Origin: Homarus americanus
Taxonomy: Eukaryota > Arthropoda > Malacostraca > Decapoda > Nephropidae
DNA length: 64,000 bases
Assembly (NCBI RefSeq): GCF_018991925.1
Contig: NW_024737068.1
Span: 2,141,094 to 2,205,093 of the forward strand
Direction: 5' to 3'
This document shows, piece by piece, positions 1 through 9,822 of the stretch. The position numbers were made by a program, and so were the translations under genes. The stretch's first letter is position 1. Every line of letters starts with the position of its first letter. The notes under the pieces are model-generated. The model worked only from the letters and a program-made list of their open reading frames with translations. It did not search any database and was not told the origin of the DNA.

Positions 1-51
1 GCCGGATACACACGGAACCAGATGTAAAGATATCCTGATTAATTTCTGATA

Positions 52-75
52 AACACACACACACACACACACACA
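52..75. repeat. (AC)n microsatellite
   Basis: Perfect AC dinucleotide run of about 12 units. The following 195 bases (76-270) are unique and AT-rich, with nothing recognisable. Confidence 0.97.
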
Positions 76-270
76 AGGCACGAATAGTGTTTACTCTCGC
101 GGACAAACACACAAACAATAAGATGTATTTGTTTTGTTTACTTTTCAGTGTTGCCAAATTTCGTCACATAGTTGTCACATATAGAACAGATGTATTCTTC
201 GTTAGATGCTATACACTCTGTTACGGTGAGTCTTTCGTTATACGCTATACTCAGGTACACTATACGCCTG

Positions 271-497
271 CCAACACCTGCCAACACCAGCCAACACCTG
301 CCAACATCAGCCACCACCTGCCAACACCAGCCAACACCTGCCAACACCTGTCAACACCAGCCAACACCTGCCAACACCAGCCAACACCTGCCAACACCAG
401 CCAACACCTGCCAACATCAGCCACCACCTGCCAACACCAGCCAACACCTGCCAACACCTGTGAACGCCAGCCAACACCTGCCAACACCAGACAACAC
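271..497. repeat. 10-bp minisatellite, CCAACACC family
   Basis: About 22 tandem copies of a 10-bp unit that mostly alternates CCAACACCTG with CCAACACCAG. The open frames across it (Pro-Ala-Asn-Thr, Cys-Gln-His) only translate the repeat. A second array of the same word family lies at 37322-38176. Confidence 0.97.
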
Positions 498-556
498 GAC
501 CCTGAATTAGCATACTAGTGTGGTCAAGATTTCGGACACACTAATGTTGTTTTCGA

Positions 557-1023
557 GTCTACCTGGCCCATAGTCTACCTGGATCATAGTTTACCTGGTC
601 CATAGTCTACCTGGTCCATAGTATACCTGGTCCATAGTCTACCTGGCCCATAGTCTACCTGGATCATAGTTTACCTGGTCCATAGTCTACCTGGTCCATA
701 GTATACCTGGTCCATAGTCTACCTGGTCCATAGCTTACTATAGTCTACCTGGTTCATAGTCTACCTGGTCCATAGGTCCATAGTCTACCTGGTCCATAGT
801 CTACCTGGTCCATAGTCTACCTGGTCCATAGTCTACCTGGTCCATAGTCTACCTGGTCCATAGTCTACCTGGTCCATAGTCTACCTTGGTCCATAGTCTA
901 CCTGGTCCATAGTCTACCTGGTCCATAGTCTACCTGGTCCATAGTCTACCTGGTCCATAGTCTACCTGGTTCATAGTTTACCTGGTCCATAGTCGACCTG
1001 GTCCATAGTCTACCTGGTCCATA
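557..1023. repeat. 16-bp minisatellite
   Basis: About 29 copies of the 16-bp unit TAGTCTACCTGGTCCA. The first 160 bp (561-720) form a higher-order repeat: five units with the same internal variants (CCCA, GATC, GTTT, GTAT) recur exactly 80 bp apart. Confidence 0.97.
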
Positions 1024-1163
1024 CAATCTTCCCTCTTTCCCCTCTCAACTCAGAGCCTTCTTCCTCTTCTCCCTCTCACCCCCCTCTCTCCTTTCTCTTC
1101 CCCCACAACTTTCTCCCCTTCCTCCTCTCTCCCACTCAGCTTCCTCTCTCTCTTTCTCCTACA

Positions 1164-1194
<31 letters not shown>
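1024..1194. repeat. Pyrimidine-rich tract followed by (GA)n
   Basis: C/T-rich low-complexity DNA runs to 1160, followed by CTACAG and then a GA run at 1172-1194 ending in GGTAACA. The layout imitates an acceptor/donor pair around a 30-base exon, but that exon would be nothing but GA repeat. Confidence 0.9.
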
Positions 1195-1319
1195 GTAACA
1201 CTCTGGGGTCACTATCTTCCTACCATTACCAAGTACAGCGTCGCTCCCAATTAGTGCCCACTCATTTGTCCAGCGGAGAGGGAGGAGAGTGGGTAGGAGG
1301 GAGTGGGCTGGGTTTCTCT

Positions 1320-1375
1320 CCTCCTTCCTCCCTCCTTCCCTTCTCCTTACTGCCCACCCACCTACTCGTCCCTCT

Positions 1376-1407
<32 letters not shown>

Positions 1408-1523
1408 CCCATCTAACAATTCCCCTCCCTCTCCTCCTCTCTCCCTCCTCCTCCTCCCTCCTCCTCCTCCTCCCTCCTCCCTCCTCCCTCTCCTCCCTCT
1501 ACCTTCCCTCCCTCCCTCCCTCA
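1320..1523. repeat. CT and CTC low-complexity tract
   Basis: A (CT)n core lies near 1380-1407, followed by imperfect CTC/CCCT repeats to 1523. Ser/Leu/Pro-rich frames here translate the repeat. The unique DNA on both sides (1195-1319 and 1524-1722) shows nothing recognisable. Confidence 0.93.
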
Positions 1524-1722
1524 TGACCACCCAAGTGAACGTATCACAACCTATTCTTCGTTCACTTACAGGTCGACGTTCACTTCAGTTCCTGGCCTTA
1601 TAAAGTGTGTCCCTCGCTTCGCCGTTCACTTTTTGTGTTCACCGCCAAGAGTTAAGTAATTATATAAGTTCACTTACTTAAATATGATTACTGTGTTTAT
1701 AAGTAACTTGATTTCATTCGCT

Positions 1723-1739
1723 TGTGTGTGTGTGTGTGT
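1723..1739. repeat. (TG)n microsatellite
   Basis: Short TG run of about eight units. Confidence 0.95.
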
Positions 1740-1765
1740 TCAACGAGGCTGTTAACTAATGGTTG

Positions 1766-1766
<1 letters not shown>

Positions 1767-1820
<54 letters not shown>

Positions 1821-1893
1821 GTGATAGATAGAAAGATAAAGAGAGAGAAAGAAAGAGATAAAAGAAAGATAAGAGAGAGATAAGAGAGAGAGG
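1767..1893. repeat. (GAAA)n grading into GATA/GAGA repeat
   Basis: About 13 perfect GAAA units to 1820, then a degenerate mixture of GATA, GAGA and AAAGA words. The 1894-2187 stretch that follows is unique AT-rich DNA with no recognised feature. Confidence 0.95.
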
Positions 1894-2187
1894 CCAGGCG
1901 GTACATTACACCCATAATAACCTGTTAGGAACGCGGTTGTTCCAAGGGGGAGTGAACCAACTGCCTGCCGCTAATTAATTGATGACCCTGTAAGCTCGTT
2001 AACCTCGCTCTCCTGCTTGTTTACGTTTGGTCAATCGTTAAACATCTTTCGTTTTTAAATTCTCGTTTTATTTGGGATAATTCTTGATTTGATTTTCATT
2101 TTTGTTTTTCTTTTTTTTAAGGGGAAATAATGTTATATCTTAGTGATTTTAACTCATAACCCGGAAATTCAGGGTTATATGCCTTCT

Positions 2188-2256
2188 AGGGGGTAGGGGG
2201 GTAGAGAGGGGGTAGAGGGAGTAGAGAGGGGGGGGGAAAGGGGGTAGAGAGGGGGT
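2188..2256. repeat. G-rich tract, GGGGGTAGAGA type
   Basis: Runs of three to eight G separated by TAGAGA or A. At least four G-runs fall within 70 bp, so the + strand could form a G-quadruplex. Confidence 0.85.
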
Positions 2257-2295
2257 GATTAGATCGTGTTATACAAAGGTAAAGAGAGAGAGAAA

Positions 2296-2480
2296 CAATA
2301 GCCTGTTGGTAACCCTCTTCCTCCATTTACCACCCACCCTCTTCTCCAGCCATCCTTTCCTCCTCTTCCCCTTCATTCTCCACCTTCCTTCCATCCTCCC
2401 CATCCTTCCCCCTCCATTCTTCCCCTCAATCATCCACCTTCATCCATCTTCCTCCTTCCTACCACTCTAATCCACCACCC
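2296..2480. repeat. Pyrimidine-rich low-complexity tract
   Basis: Irregular CTTCC/CCATCC/CTCC words with no fixed period. Confidence 0.8.
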
Positions 2481-2586
2481 CCCAAAAAGCAACACCATCC
2501 ATCTCCCCACCAACCCCAGGCCCCGGGATAAAGAGGATAACATCGAGGACAAATAAGACTCGACCACAAGAGCATCATCATCAGCC

Positions 2587-2653
2587 TCCGCCAACCTAAC
2601 TCTAATAACCTTAACTCTAACCTAAACCTAAACCTAACCAACCTAACTTAAAC
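2587..2653. repeat. Degenerate CCTAA (telomere-like) tract
   Basis: Contains many CCTAA, CTAAC and CCTAAA words, the reverse complement of the arthropod telomere repeat TTAGG, in imperfect register. It could be a decayed interstitial telomeric tract. The surrounding unique DNA at 2481-2586 shows nothing else. Confidence 0.6.
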
Positions 2654-2732
2654 CAGATGAGGTGGGGAGATAGTGGCATTGGGAATGGTCGGGGAGTCGG
2701 GGTGAAATAGTCGTGTCAACAAAACAAACCTT

Positions 2733-3034
2733 GGGTGGGGAGGGGAGGGAGGGAGGGGAGGGGAGGGGAGGGAAGGAAGGGTGGGGAGGGGGGATGGTGA
2801 GGATGGGAGGGTGAGGATGGGAGGGTGAGGATGGAGGGTAGGATGAAGAGGAAAGGAGAGAGAGAAAGGAGAAGAGGAAGATAAGGGAGGATGGAGGATA
2901 TGGGAAGGAGTGAAGGGGAGAAGTGAAGGGGAAGGGGGAGAGCGGAGGGAGAGGATGGAGGGAAAGAGGAAGAAAGGGAGATAAGGGAGAGGACGGAGGG
3001 GAAGAGGAAGAGAGGGAGATAAGGGAGGAATAAA
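2733..3034. repeat. Purine-rich low-complexity tract (GGGAGG)
   Basis: About 300 bp of GGGAGG, GGATGGGAGGGTGA and GAAGAGG words on the + strand with almost no pyrimidine, so it could form triplex or G-quadruplex structures. The minus-strand open frame is Ser/Pro/Leu repeat translation. Confidence 0.9.
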
Positions 3035-3821
3035 GAAAAAGATACAATAACAAAGGAATATTTACCTTGTGTTGTGAGATAAGAAAATCTCTCTTACTTA
3101 AACAAAGAAGATAATTATCCAAGAGTTACTTAAGTAAACACATTACTTGATTGGTCTTGACGATAAATAATTCTTAAAAGTTCTCATCTGTTCTAATGTA
3201 AATACAATTACTTAAGGAAAGGATTACACGATAACATCTTACTGTATCCACGATCAAGAGTGAATAACATAACAAGAACGAGGAAATAACAGTTTATGAA
3301 TAAAATTAATATACACCCATGAATAACCATTGATTTATGACATGTATCAATTCATTCATATCACCAACAAATCCGCAAAAAAGGTTAAAAACACCATAAG
3401 CTTTACTTCGAGGTAAGAAAGTTTGACGAGAAGACAATCAAAATAAATCCGAGCGTACAGGAAGGAAAATCAATCACAGAGTCAATTTGATCACAGGACA
3501 AACACTAATTACCCTTCATAGAGATAATTAGCCAACTTCCTTAACACATAGACTAACAAACTGAAGAACCAGGATCACTTCGATACATATGCAGTTCACA
3601 CACAGACACAGGATTATATATAAATGTATACATATATAAGTATGAATTGGCTTTATATATACATGGTCCATATACAGTGATACAATCTTTAACTCCTAAT
3701 ACACTTAATATATCTGAGAGACTACTGTGTAATATAGCCATAACTAACATACATACAAAGGAATAGTTTCTCTATCAGTAAATATATCCAGTTGGAAAGG
3801 TCCCTCGTTGTTCTCGTCGGA
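3035..3821. other. Unique AT-rich intergenic or intronic DNA
   Basis: About 790 bp of AT-rich single-copy sequence with short open frames only. I found no domain, splice-bounded exon or RNA gene. It includes a TATATA-rich patch near 3613-3665. Confidence 0.7.
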
Positions 3822-3938
<117 letters not shown>

Positions 3939-3970
3939 CAAATACTTATCACACAGGTAAATCTCCCCTC

Positions 3971-3995
3971 ATTGGTTGACCATACGGTGACGTCA
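3971..3995. promoter_or_regulatory. Inverted CCAAT box plus perfect CRE
   Basis: ATTGG, the reverse of CCAAT, at 3971-3975 lies 12 bases upstream of a perfect CREB/ATF palindrome TGACGTCA at 3988-3995. The arrangement is known from animal promoters. No TATA box, initiator or gene can be assigned nearby, so function is inferred from motif matches only. Confidence 0.3.
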
Positions 3996-4008
3996 CACAA
4001 TACCTGTT

Positions 4009-4024
4009 GAGAGAGAGAGAGAGA
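4009..4024. repeat. (GA)n microsatellite
   Basis: Short GA run of about eight units. Confidence 0.9.
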
Positions 4025-4203
4025 AGGAACGTGTTAATCACCACAGGTAAGTCAACATATGTTAATTATCACTACAGGTTAACAGGTGAGCAGATCTTAA
4101 ACGTGAAACAATTAGTGGATGGTGAGATGGTGATATGTAACAGGGTGGATAGAAGAAAGAAAAGAAGGAAAGATGGAAAGAAAATGAAGGATAAAAGAAG
4201 GAT

Positions 4204-4207
<4 letters not shown>

Positions 4208-4250
<43 letters not shown>
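4208..4250. repeat. (GA)n microsatellite
   Basis: About 21 GA units after a purine-rich lead-in starting near 4150. A short (GTCT)n run follows at 4299-4316, then nine T residues. Confidence 0.97.
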
Positions 4251-4251
<1 letters not shown>

Positions 4252-4316
4252 GTGTGATACAAAATACAACAAAAATCATTATTACATACATACACTAGTC
4301 TGTCTGTCTGTCTGTG

Positions 4317-4994
4317 TTTTTTTTTTCGAACCCACGCACAGGTAACCAGAATCAATAAAGGTGACCAAAACCTGAGATCATTACCTGTCTTGATGGCGCC
4401 ATTACTTACCCACAACACCACGACGCAGGAAGTGTTTTTATGTAACCAAACGATATGACTTTTATACCTGCAGGCAAAAAAATATAAATAAGTGTACTAT
4501 ATTGTCACTTATATGTTACTTATAGAGGAGTTCCTACTTATATCAGCGGGGAGATATGACTTAACTCTTACAGGTAACCCACAAGACACTGGAGAGATTG
4601 ATCAAAAAGTCCTTGTGCACCAACAATAGTTAACTATATTGATGTTTCTTGTTATAATTATCTTATTCTACTTAAATAACTATTGTAAATAGCTATAATA
4701 AATACTAGAACTAGCTATTATATCCATTAAATAGTGTCAAATAAAATAAAATATATAATAATGTAGTAAAACAAAGAACAATATATATTGCGAATTATCA
4801 CAGGTGCACAGCGACTTTTTGATCAGTCTGTGTAATGCGTTCTCTTCTTCCTCCTGCAGGTAACCACTAAACACGCAGGTAATTGGCGGAGGAACAAGGC
4901 GACTCACCTGGGATCATTGGGTCCTCAGGAGGTAGGAAAAAGAGGATAAAGGAAGTGGTTTTATGAGTATATTTACAAACCAGGTACAAGATGG
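4317..4994. other. Unique AT-rich DNA with repeated CAGGTAA words
   Basis: No gene seen. CAGGTAA occurs near 4339, 4569, 4855 and 4877, and also near 3955 and 4044 upstream. Each resembles a 5' splice donor, but no adjoining reading frame is bounded by an acceptor. Confidence 0.6.
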
Positions 4995-5098
4995 AGGGTG
5001 TGTTGGTGTAGTGTGCTGGGGTGTAGTGTGTATAGTGAGTATAGTGTATAGTGTGTGTAGTGTGTAGTTAGTGTGTAGTGTGTCCTGGGGTCCATAGT
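4995..5098. repeat. Degenerate GTGTAGT tandem repeat
   Basis: Irregular GTGTAGTGTG/GTATAGTG units, 8-12 bp apart. The minus-strand frame (Tyr-Thr-Leu-His) is repeat translation. The 5099-5384 stretch is unique, with a GAGAGAGA patch near 5216-5290. Confidence 0.85.
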
Positions 5099-5384
5099 GC
5101 ATGTCGACAGAGCACACACCCTTTGGGCCGGCAAGGGAGGTATGATTGTAAGGGATTCACGGGGTGTCAATTGACCCTTTGAGGCGAGAGACGATAATTA
5201 GAATGTGTACCAGGGAGAGACAAAGAGATAAATGGTAGAGAGTGAGAGAGATTGAGGGAGAGAGAGATATTGTCAGAGATAGAGATATAGAACACAAACC
5301 AAACTAAACCATACGAATCAAAATACTACAGACTAAATCATAGTAGAAATTTAACCTGTCTGTTTTCATCCTTCCTTCGTCACA

Positions 5385-5437
5385 CACACTAACCCCCACC
5401 CCCACCCACACCCCCACCCACACGTCCACACCATCCC
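5385..5437. repeat. (ACCCCC)-type low-complexity tract
   Basis: Imperfect CACACA, ACCCCCACCC and CCCACAC words. The 5438-5854 stretch that follows is T-rich unique DNA with no recognised feature. Confidence 0.85.
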
Positions 5438-5852
5438 CAATCAATACTATTTACCCGATAGCTGCAAAACACATCAAACAAAACACCATCAGAGCCAGTA
5501 TACCCGCATGCGGTACACCAGAATAAATATAAATGTATTCTAAAAAAAATAAATAAAAACTCATTCAGTTTATGTATTTTAGCTTATGGTACCGTCGGTG
5601 GCTTTCTGTTAAGTAGGTTTTTTTTCTTTAGCTTTTTGGGAATAGCTATGAGTATTTATTTAGCCATATAAGAAGGTTTTAGCTGATTTGGTCTCTACTT
5701 TAGCTTGTGTATACAGAATCTTATTTTAGCTTTTGGTTTAATATAGAGGATTTCTGTTTAGTTGTACAGTGGGATCGTCAAGGTGTTTATACAGGTAAGA
5801 TCATTTCATTAAGGTATCTCGTGGTGGATTTACCTGGTTTCTTACCTGCCTA

Positions 5853-5854
<2 letters not shown>

Positions 5855-5905
<51 letters not shown>
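5855..5905. repeat. (CT)n microsatellite
   Basis: About 25 CT units ending in CAGCAG, which imitates a polypyrimidine tract plus acceptor. No supported exon follows. Confidence 0.97.
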
Positions 5906-5909
<4 letters not shown>

Positions 5910-5957
5910 GCGTGGTAAACTCCTCTTAATACCGGCAACAGCAACTGGCCCGCCCGC

Positions 5958-5959
<2 letters not shown>

Positions 5960-6009
<50 letters not shown>
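5960..6009. repeat. (TG)n microsatellite
   Basis: About 25 perfect TG units preceded by a short CCCG-rich patch. Confidence 0.98.
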
Positions 6010-6010
<1 letters not shown>

Positions 6011-6267
6011 ATAAGAGAGGAAGTTCCTGACAGAGGGGGAGGGAAAATAAAAGAAAAAAGATGATGAAATGTGAACGAGACTAAGAGGATGTGGGAACAA
6101 ACGCCGTCCGCTTTTGTGTTGTTTTTTTCCCCAAGTGATTTTCGTTTTTCTATTAATATTCGTTCACACGTGTCAATCAGGTAAGCCACTACCCGCTCGC
6201 TGCTCAGGTAACGTGCCAGCCCGTATTGTGGAGGTAAATTATGTGTGTATATTTATGGCGATGATGT

Positions 6268-6292
6268 ACACACACACACACACTTTTGTATG

Positions 6293-6322
<30 letters not shown>
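6268..6322. repeat. Compound (AC)n / (TATG)n microsatellite
   Basis: An AC run at 6268-6283 is followed by about nine perfect GTAT tetranucleotides at 6287-6322. The 6323-6660 stretch after it is unique AT-rich DNA with a short (CT)n at 6448-6464. Confidence 0.96.
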
Positions 6323-6323
<1 letters not shown>

Positions 6324-6666
6324 TAGGTAAATAAGAGTATATTACACCATGAAAAAAATAATGAGGCAGCGTGAGATTGATGAACAGAACACAACACCAT
6401 AACGCAGCCCGGGTATAAGTGACAATAAAGCGAGGTTATGTTACTGTCCTCTCTCTCTCTCTCTTCCCTATACTTATATACAAATGGTCTACGCTATATC
6501 ACACCTGCATTATATAAATATCCTATAGGTATATTTTAGACTCCGCTTATATACCAGGATTAGCTTATAGTATAGCAGTGCATTATAAATGGCTTTAATT
6601 AATACTTACCTGTGAATTATTATAACTCTCTATAGTCTGGCCTTTTACTGTAATTAAATTTTCATA

Positions 6667-6731
6667 TGTGGGGGAGGGAAGGGGGTGGGGGAGGAGAGGT
6701 AGGAGGGGGAGGGAGAGGTGGGTGAGGGAGG
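6667..6731. repeat. G-rich low-complexity tract
   Basis: GGGGGAGGG/GGTGGGGGAGG words, purine-dominated on the + strand, with potential for G-quadruplex formation. Confidence 0.85.
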
Positions 6732-6798
6732 CCATTTTTCACAGGTAAATCTTCCCACGTTATATAATTAATGAGTATTCTATATATACTATTATGAA

Positions 6799-6830
6799 GG
6801 TGTGTGTTTGTATATTTGTGTGTGTGTGTG

Positions 6831-6874
<44 letters not shown>

Positions 6875-6876
6875 CT
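6799..6876. repeat. (TG)n microsatellite with TATA and GC ends
   Basis: TG repeat with two TATAT interruptions, ending in alternating GC (GCGCGCGC). Alternating purine-pyrimidine DNA of this kind can adopt the Z form. Confidence 0.96.
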
Positions 6877-6927
6877 CGCTACTCTCTTTCTCCAATCATC
6901 AGTGAACTAATGTGTGAAGCTCCTCTC

Positions 6928-6930
<3 letters not shown>

Positions 6931-6962
<32 letters not shown>
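6931..6962. repeat. (AC)n microsatellite
   Basis: About 16 AC units, 55 bp after the TG run and complementary to it, so a transcript could pair the two. The 6963-7343 stretch is unique AT-rich DNA with several ATAAT/TAATCC words. Confidence 0.97.
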
Positions 6963-6966
<4 letters not shown>

Positions 6967-7343
6967 TATAATATAATCCTTTTCTCTAAGTATAATAATT
7001 ATCCTCACAGTCAAAACAATAAGCCATTTAAACCTTATAATTATCGTCAGTCAAAAATTATGATAATCCCTTTAATAATCACCATAGTAACATAATCCTG
7101 TGTTTGTTATCATAGTATCTCTCGGCGATTCTGATTATCATACAGTCCAAATAATTAACTCACTGTGGATACTAATTATCATCACATCCTCAACCTAAGT
7201 AAGGGGAATTATCATATGATTATCGGCAGGTGATAACTCTCCCCTGTTATTAGTAATAAATTATGGTGGTGATTATTGTTATCTTCTTCACAGAGGTAAA
7301 TATATTGGTTATCAGAAGCACTACTTTCGGTCTGATGCCTGAT

Positions 7344-7580
7344 AGATTGTAGGCATAGGCAGGTAAGTAGGCAAAGACAGGTAGGTAGGCAAAGACAGGT
7401 AGGTAGGCATAGACATGTAGGTAGGCATAGACAGGTAGGTAGGCATAGACAGGTAGGTAGGCATAGACAGGTAGGTAGGCATAGACAGGTAGGTAGGCAT
7501 AGACAGGTAGGTAGGCAAAGACAGGTAGGTAGGCAAAGACAGGTAGGTAGGCATAGACAAGTAGACGCAGGTAGGCATAC
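7344..7580. repeat. 18-bp minisatellite rich in CAGGTAG
   Basis: About 12 tandem copies of an 18-bp unit, AGACAGGTAGGTAGGCAT with A/T variation at the last base. Each unit carries CAGGTAG and TAGGTAG. The minus-strand frames (Leu-Pro-Thr-Cys, Tyr-Leu-Pro-Val) are repeat translation because 18 is a multiple of three. Confidence 0.97.
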
Positions 7581-7754
7581 GGACAGGTAGACAGTACTCC
7601 AGACAGGCTGACAAGAAAAAAAGACAGGCATGAAGACACAGGTTATAGAAAGGCATAAAGGCATACGGGCATAGAGAAAGGAAGGCAGGGAAGATGGTAT
7701 TCAAGGGCAAGCAGGAATTCAGGCAGGGAAAGGAGCAGGGTAGCAGGTAAGCAG

Positions 7755-7912
7755 GGAGGAGAAGGAGGAGGAGAAGGAGATGAAGAAGGGGAGGAGGAGG
7801 AGAGAAAGAGATGAAGAAGGGGAGGAGGAGGAGGAGGAGGAGAGAAATAGAAGGGAAGAAGAATAAGAAGAACAATAACAAGAAGAAGAACAAGAAGAAA
7901 AAAGAGGAGGTA
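7755..7912. repeat. Purine-rich GGA/GAA tract
   Basis: Imperfect GGAGGAGAAGG/AAGAAG repeats. A 36-bp segment containing GAGATGAAGAAGGGGAGGAG is roughly duplicated. Confidence 0.9.
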
Positions 7913-8550
7913 ACAGCAGTACTAGTCACACAGAGGTTGGCAGTGAAGTGAACGAGGCATGGAGAAGCGAACAATAAGAATGAACACACCCAGAGGCCAG
8001 GGAAAGGAACCGCAGCTAACACACACACACACAAACTTCCTCTCGTCTTCGTCTTTTTTCTCAACTTTTCGTCCTTCAGCTACACACCCAATGAAGTCTT
8101 TATAGTAAGAAATCTCATTGTTGTTTCAAAATGTTTATAGAGTAATGGAAAAATATTCTTTCGTACTTGTAATTTGAAATATGAGAATCGATGCAAAGAT
8201 TTTAATTCCGTTTCTTATTTTTTTTTTTATTTGGGTGTGTTTTTTTGCCATTGGACACGTTAGGTTTAAATAGAGGGTTTGTAGTGTAATAAATTCCTAA
8301 GTTCATTTACGTTTATAATAGTGATAATATTTTTTTTTTCCGATGGTTTTGTATTGTATATTTTGTTATGGGTGGGAAAAATACTTCTCTTGTTGACGTC
8401 GGGTACTGAGCGGGGCGGGACGGAGCATTCGGAGCATATTGATGGCAATGACACGAAGGGATTAACTTTAATGACAGTGTTCCTAGACGTTAATGATACA
8501 AGCCATTGACTCTGAAGAATGCTAAATACGGTTTAAGTAAACTAAGTACA
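7913..8550. other. Unique AT-rich DNA
   Basis: No gene recognised. It contains T-runs near 8218-8230 and 8330-8340 and a small GC-richer patch at 8395-8440 with a near-CRE (TTGACGTCGG). The 62-codon frames on both strands here have no supporting feature. Confidence 0.6.
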
Positions 8551-8715
8551 AGGGGGGGTGGGGGTAAGGGGAGGAGACGGGGTAAGGGAGTTGGAGAGGT
8601 AAGGGAGGGGAGGAAAGGGGTAAGGGAGGGAGGTAAGGAGAGGGGGGAGGAGGGGTAGGGGAGGGGGTAAGGGGGAGGGGGTAAGGGAGAGGGGGGTAAG
8701 GGGGAGGGGGTGTCT
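8551..8715. repeat. G-rich minisatellite-like tract (GGGGTAAGGGGGA)
   Basis: Repeated GGGGTAAGG and GGGGGAGGGG words over 165 bp with many G-runs of four or more, a strong G-quadruplex candidate on the + strand. The minus-strand Pro/Leu/Ser frames are repeat translation. Confidence 0.92.
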
Positions 8716-9312
8716 TAGTGATGGTGCAGGTAGCTCTCCTCCACACCACACCCGAGGAGTCTCTTGTAGTTAACTGGGATATATGACTCGCGTCCTTCAG
8801 GGTCATCAAGAGAGGTCGTCGCTTCCTGCCTCTTTGACAACACCACAGTATTATTTATCTCCCCATATCGTTAAATCTTTATCGTAAACATGATAATAAA
8901 TAAATGATAAAGGCATAAATAAATAACGAATCCAATTTCAGTATTTTTTCAGCTTTTAATATAATGGAAATATCTCTAAATTGTCTCTCTGTTGATCGCC
9001 TCAGGAGATCTATAAACATCTCCAGCTGCTACAGGAGAGACGATTTTTGTCCTCACGTCATGATAATTGTCCTCCCTTCTTCAGGAGATGGAAGAACGGA
9101 ATCCTTCAGGGCTTCACTTACCCCCTTTCCTGTTCTCCCATTGTCTACTAAATGATACCTCAGCTTCGAACACTATACACGCTTCACAATGGTCATCCTC
9201 CAACACACAGGAGAATGTCACAGAAGGTAGGACGCGTGTGTGTGTGTGTGTGTGTAAGATTGGCTGCCGACACTAACAAGAGGCTGGTCCGCCCCTTCAT
9301 CTAGTAGCCTGA
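8716..9312. other. Unique DNA, no gene recognised
   Basis: Mixed-composition single-copy sequence. The word CAGGAGA recurs near 9001, 9033, 9081 and 9209. A short (GT)n lies at 9236-9256. Confidence 0.55.
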
Positions 9313-9345
9313 CTCTTCTGCAACTGCGATATTTTCTGGGGTAGT

Positions 9346-9346
<1 letters not shown>

Positions 9347-9377
<31 letters not shown>
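9347..9377. repeat. (CT)n microsatellite
   Basis: About 15 CT units followed by CGTCTGTTGCTAG, a polypyrimidine tract plus AG at 9388-9389 in front of the candidate exon. It is complementary to the GA run at 9422-9478, with a 44-base loop between. Confidence 0.97.
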
Positions 9378-9381
<4 letters not shown>

Positions 9382-9389
9382 GTTGCTAG

Positions 9390-9417
9390 TCTTACAACTG
9401 TTAAACATTATTACTGC

Positions 9418-9481
<64 letters not shown>

Positions 9482-9785
9482 GCCCCGACAAAAGGCCCCC
9501 AGAAGAGAAGGGAATGGAGAACCTCTTGCTGCCACGACCACGAAGAGTACATCGTGGTCGTCCCCGCCCCAAGAGGAAGGTCCACAAAGGGATGGTGAAA
9601 GAACAATGCGTGAAGCAGCCAGCCGCTCCTGACAGTGGGGTTATGGTGGCCAAGTGTCAGCCAGCCAGCCAGCCAGCCACTACCAGCCCCAGGCCACAAC
9701 CACCTCCTCCTCCTGCCTCCTACCTCCTGACGATGTTACTATTGTTGTTGCTGCTGCTGCTCCTTCTGTTACTGAAGTTGATGTG
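9390..9785 (+). CDS. Candidate internal exon, basic AT-hook-like protein (partial, tentative)
   Basis: One + frame (codons beginning at 9391) is open from 9313 to the TAA at 9787. It is bounded by a plausible acceptor (CT tract, TTGCTAG ending 9389) and a perfect donor GTAAGT at 9786-9791. In order it reads: 11 mixed residues; an Arg-Glu stretch from (GA)n at 9422-9478; a single-copy GC-rich segment at 9479-9700 with a basic patch RGRPRPKRKVHKG at 9559-9597; a Gln-Pro-Ala-Ser part from (CAGC)n; Pro5; and a Leu run from CTG/TTG repeats. RGRP flanked by Arg/Lys/Pro is the AT-hook core, which binds the minor groove of AT-rich DNA. Against this, about half of the exon is microsatellite, the opposite strand is also open over the unique part, and I recognise no homologue. 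If real, it is one exon of a low-complexity nuclear protein; otherwise it is a chance frame. Confidence 0.28.
9422..9478. repeat. (GA)n microsatellite
   Basis: About 28 perfect GA units. Confidence 0.98.
9659..9680. repeat. (CAGC)n microsatellite
   Basis: Five CAGC/CCAG tetranucleotides inside the candidate exon. Confidence 0.9.
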
Positions 9786-9822
9786 GTAAGTTTCTTTTTT
9801 GTTTCCCACTGATGCTATTTCT

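Noticed and set aside
1161..1196. Acceptor-(GA)n-donor layout resembling a 30-bp exon
   Set aside because: The proposed exon would be almost pure GA repeat. CT-tract/AG and GGTAA are expected by chance beside microsatellites here.
7321..8064. 247-codon minus-strand frame
   Set aside because: Composed of GGA-tract Leu/Phe/Ser and the 18-bp array's Leu-Pro-Thr-Tyr repeat, with no domain.
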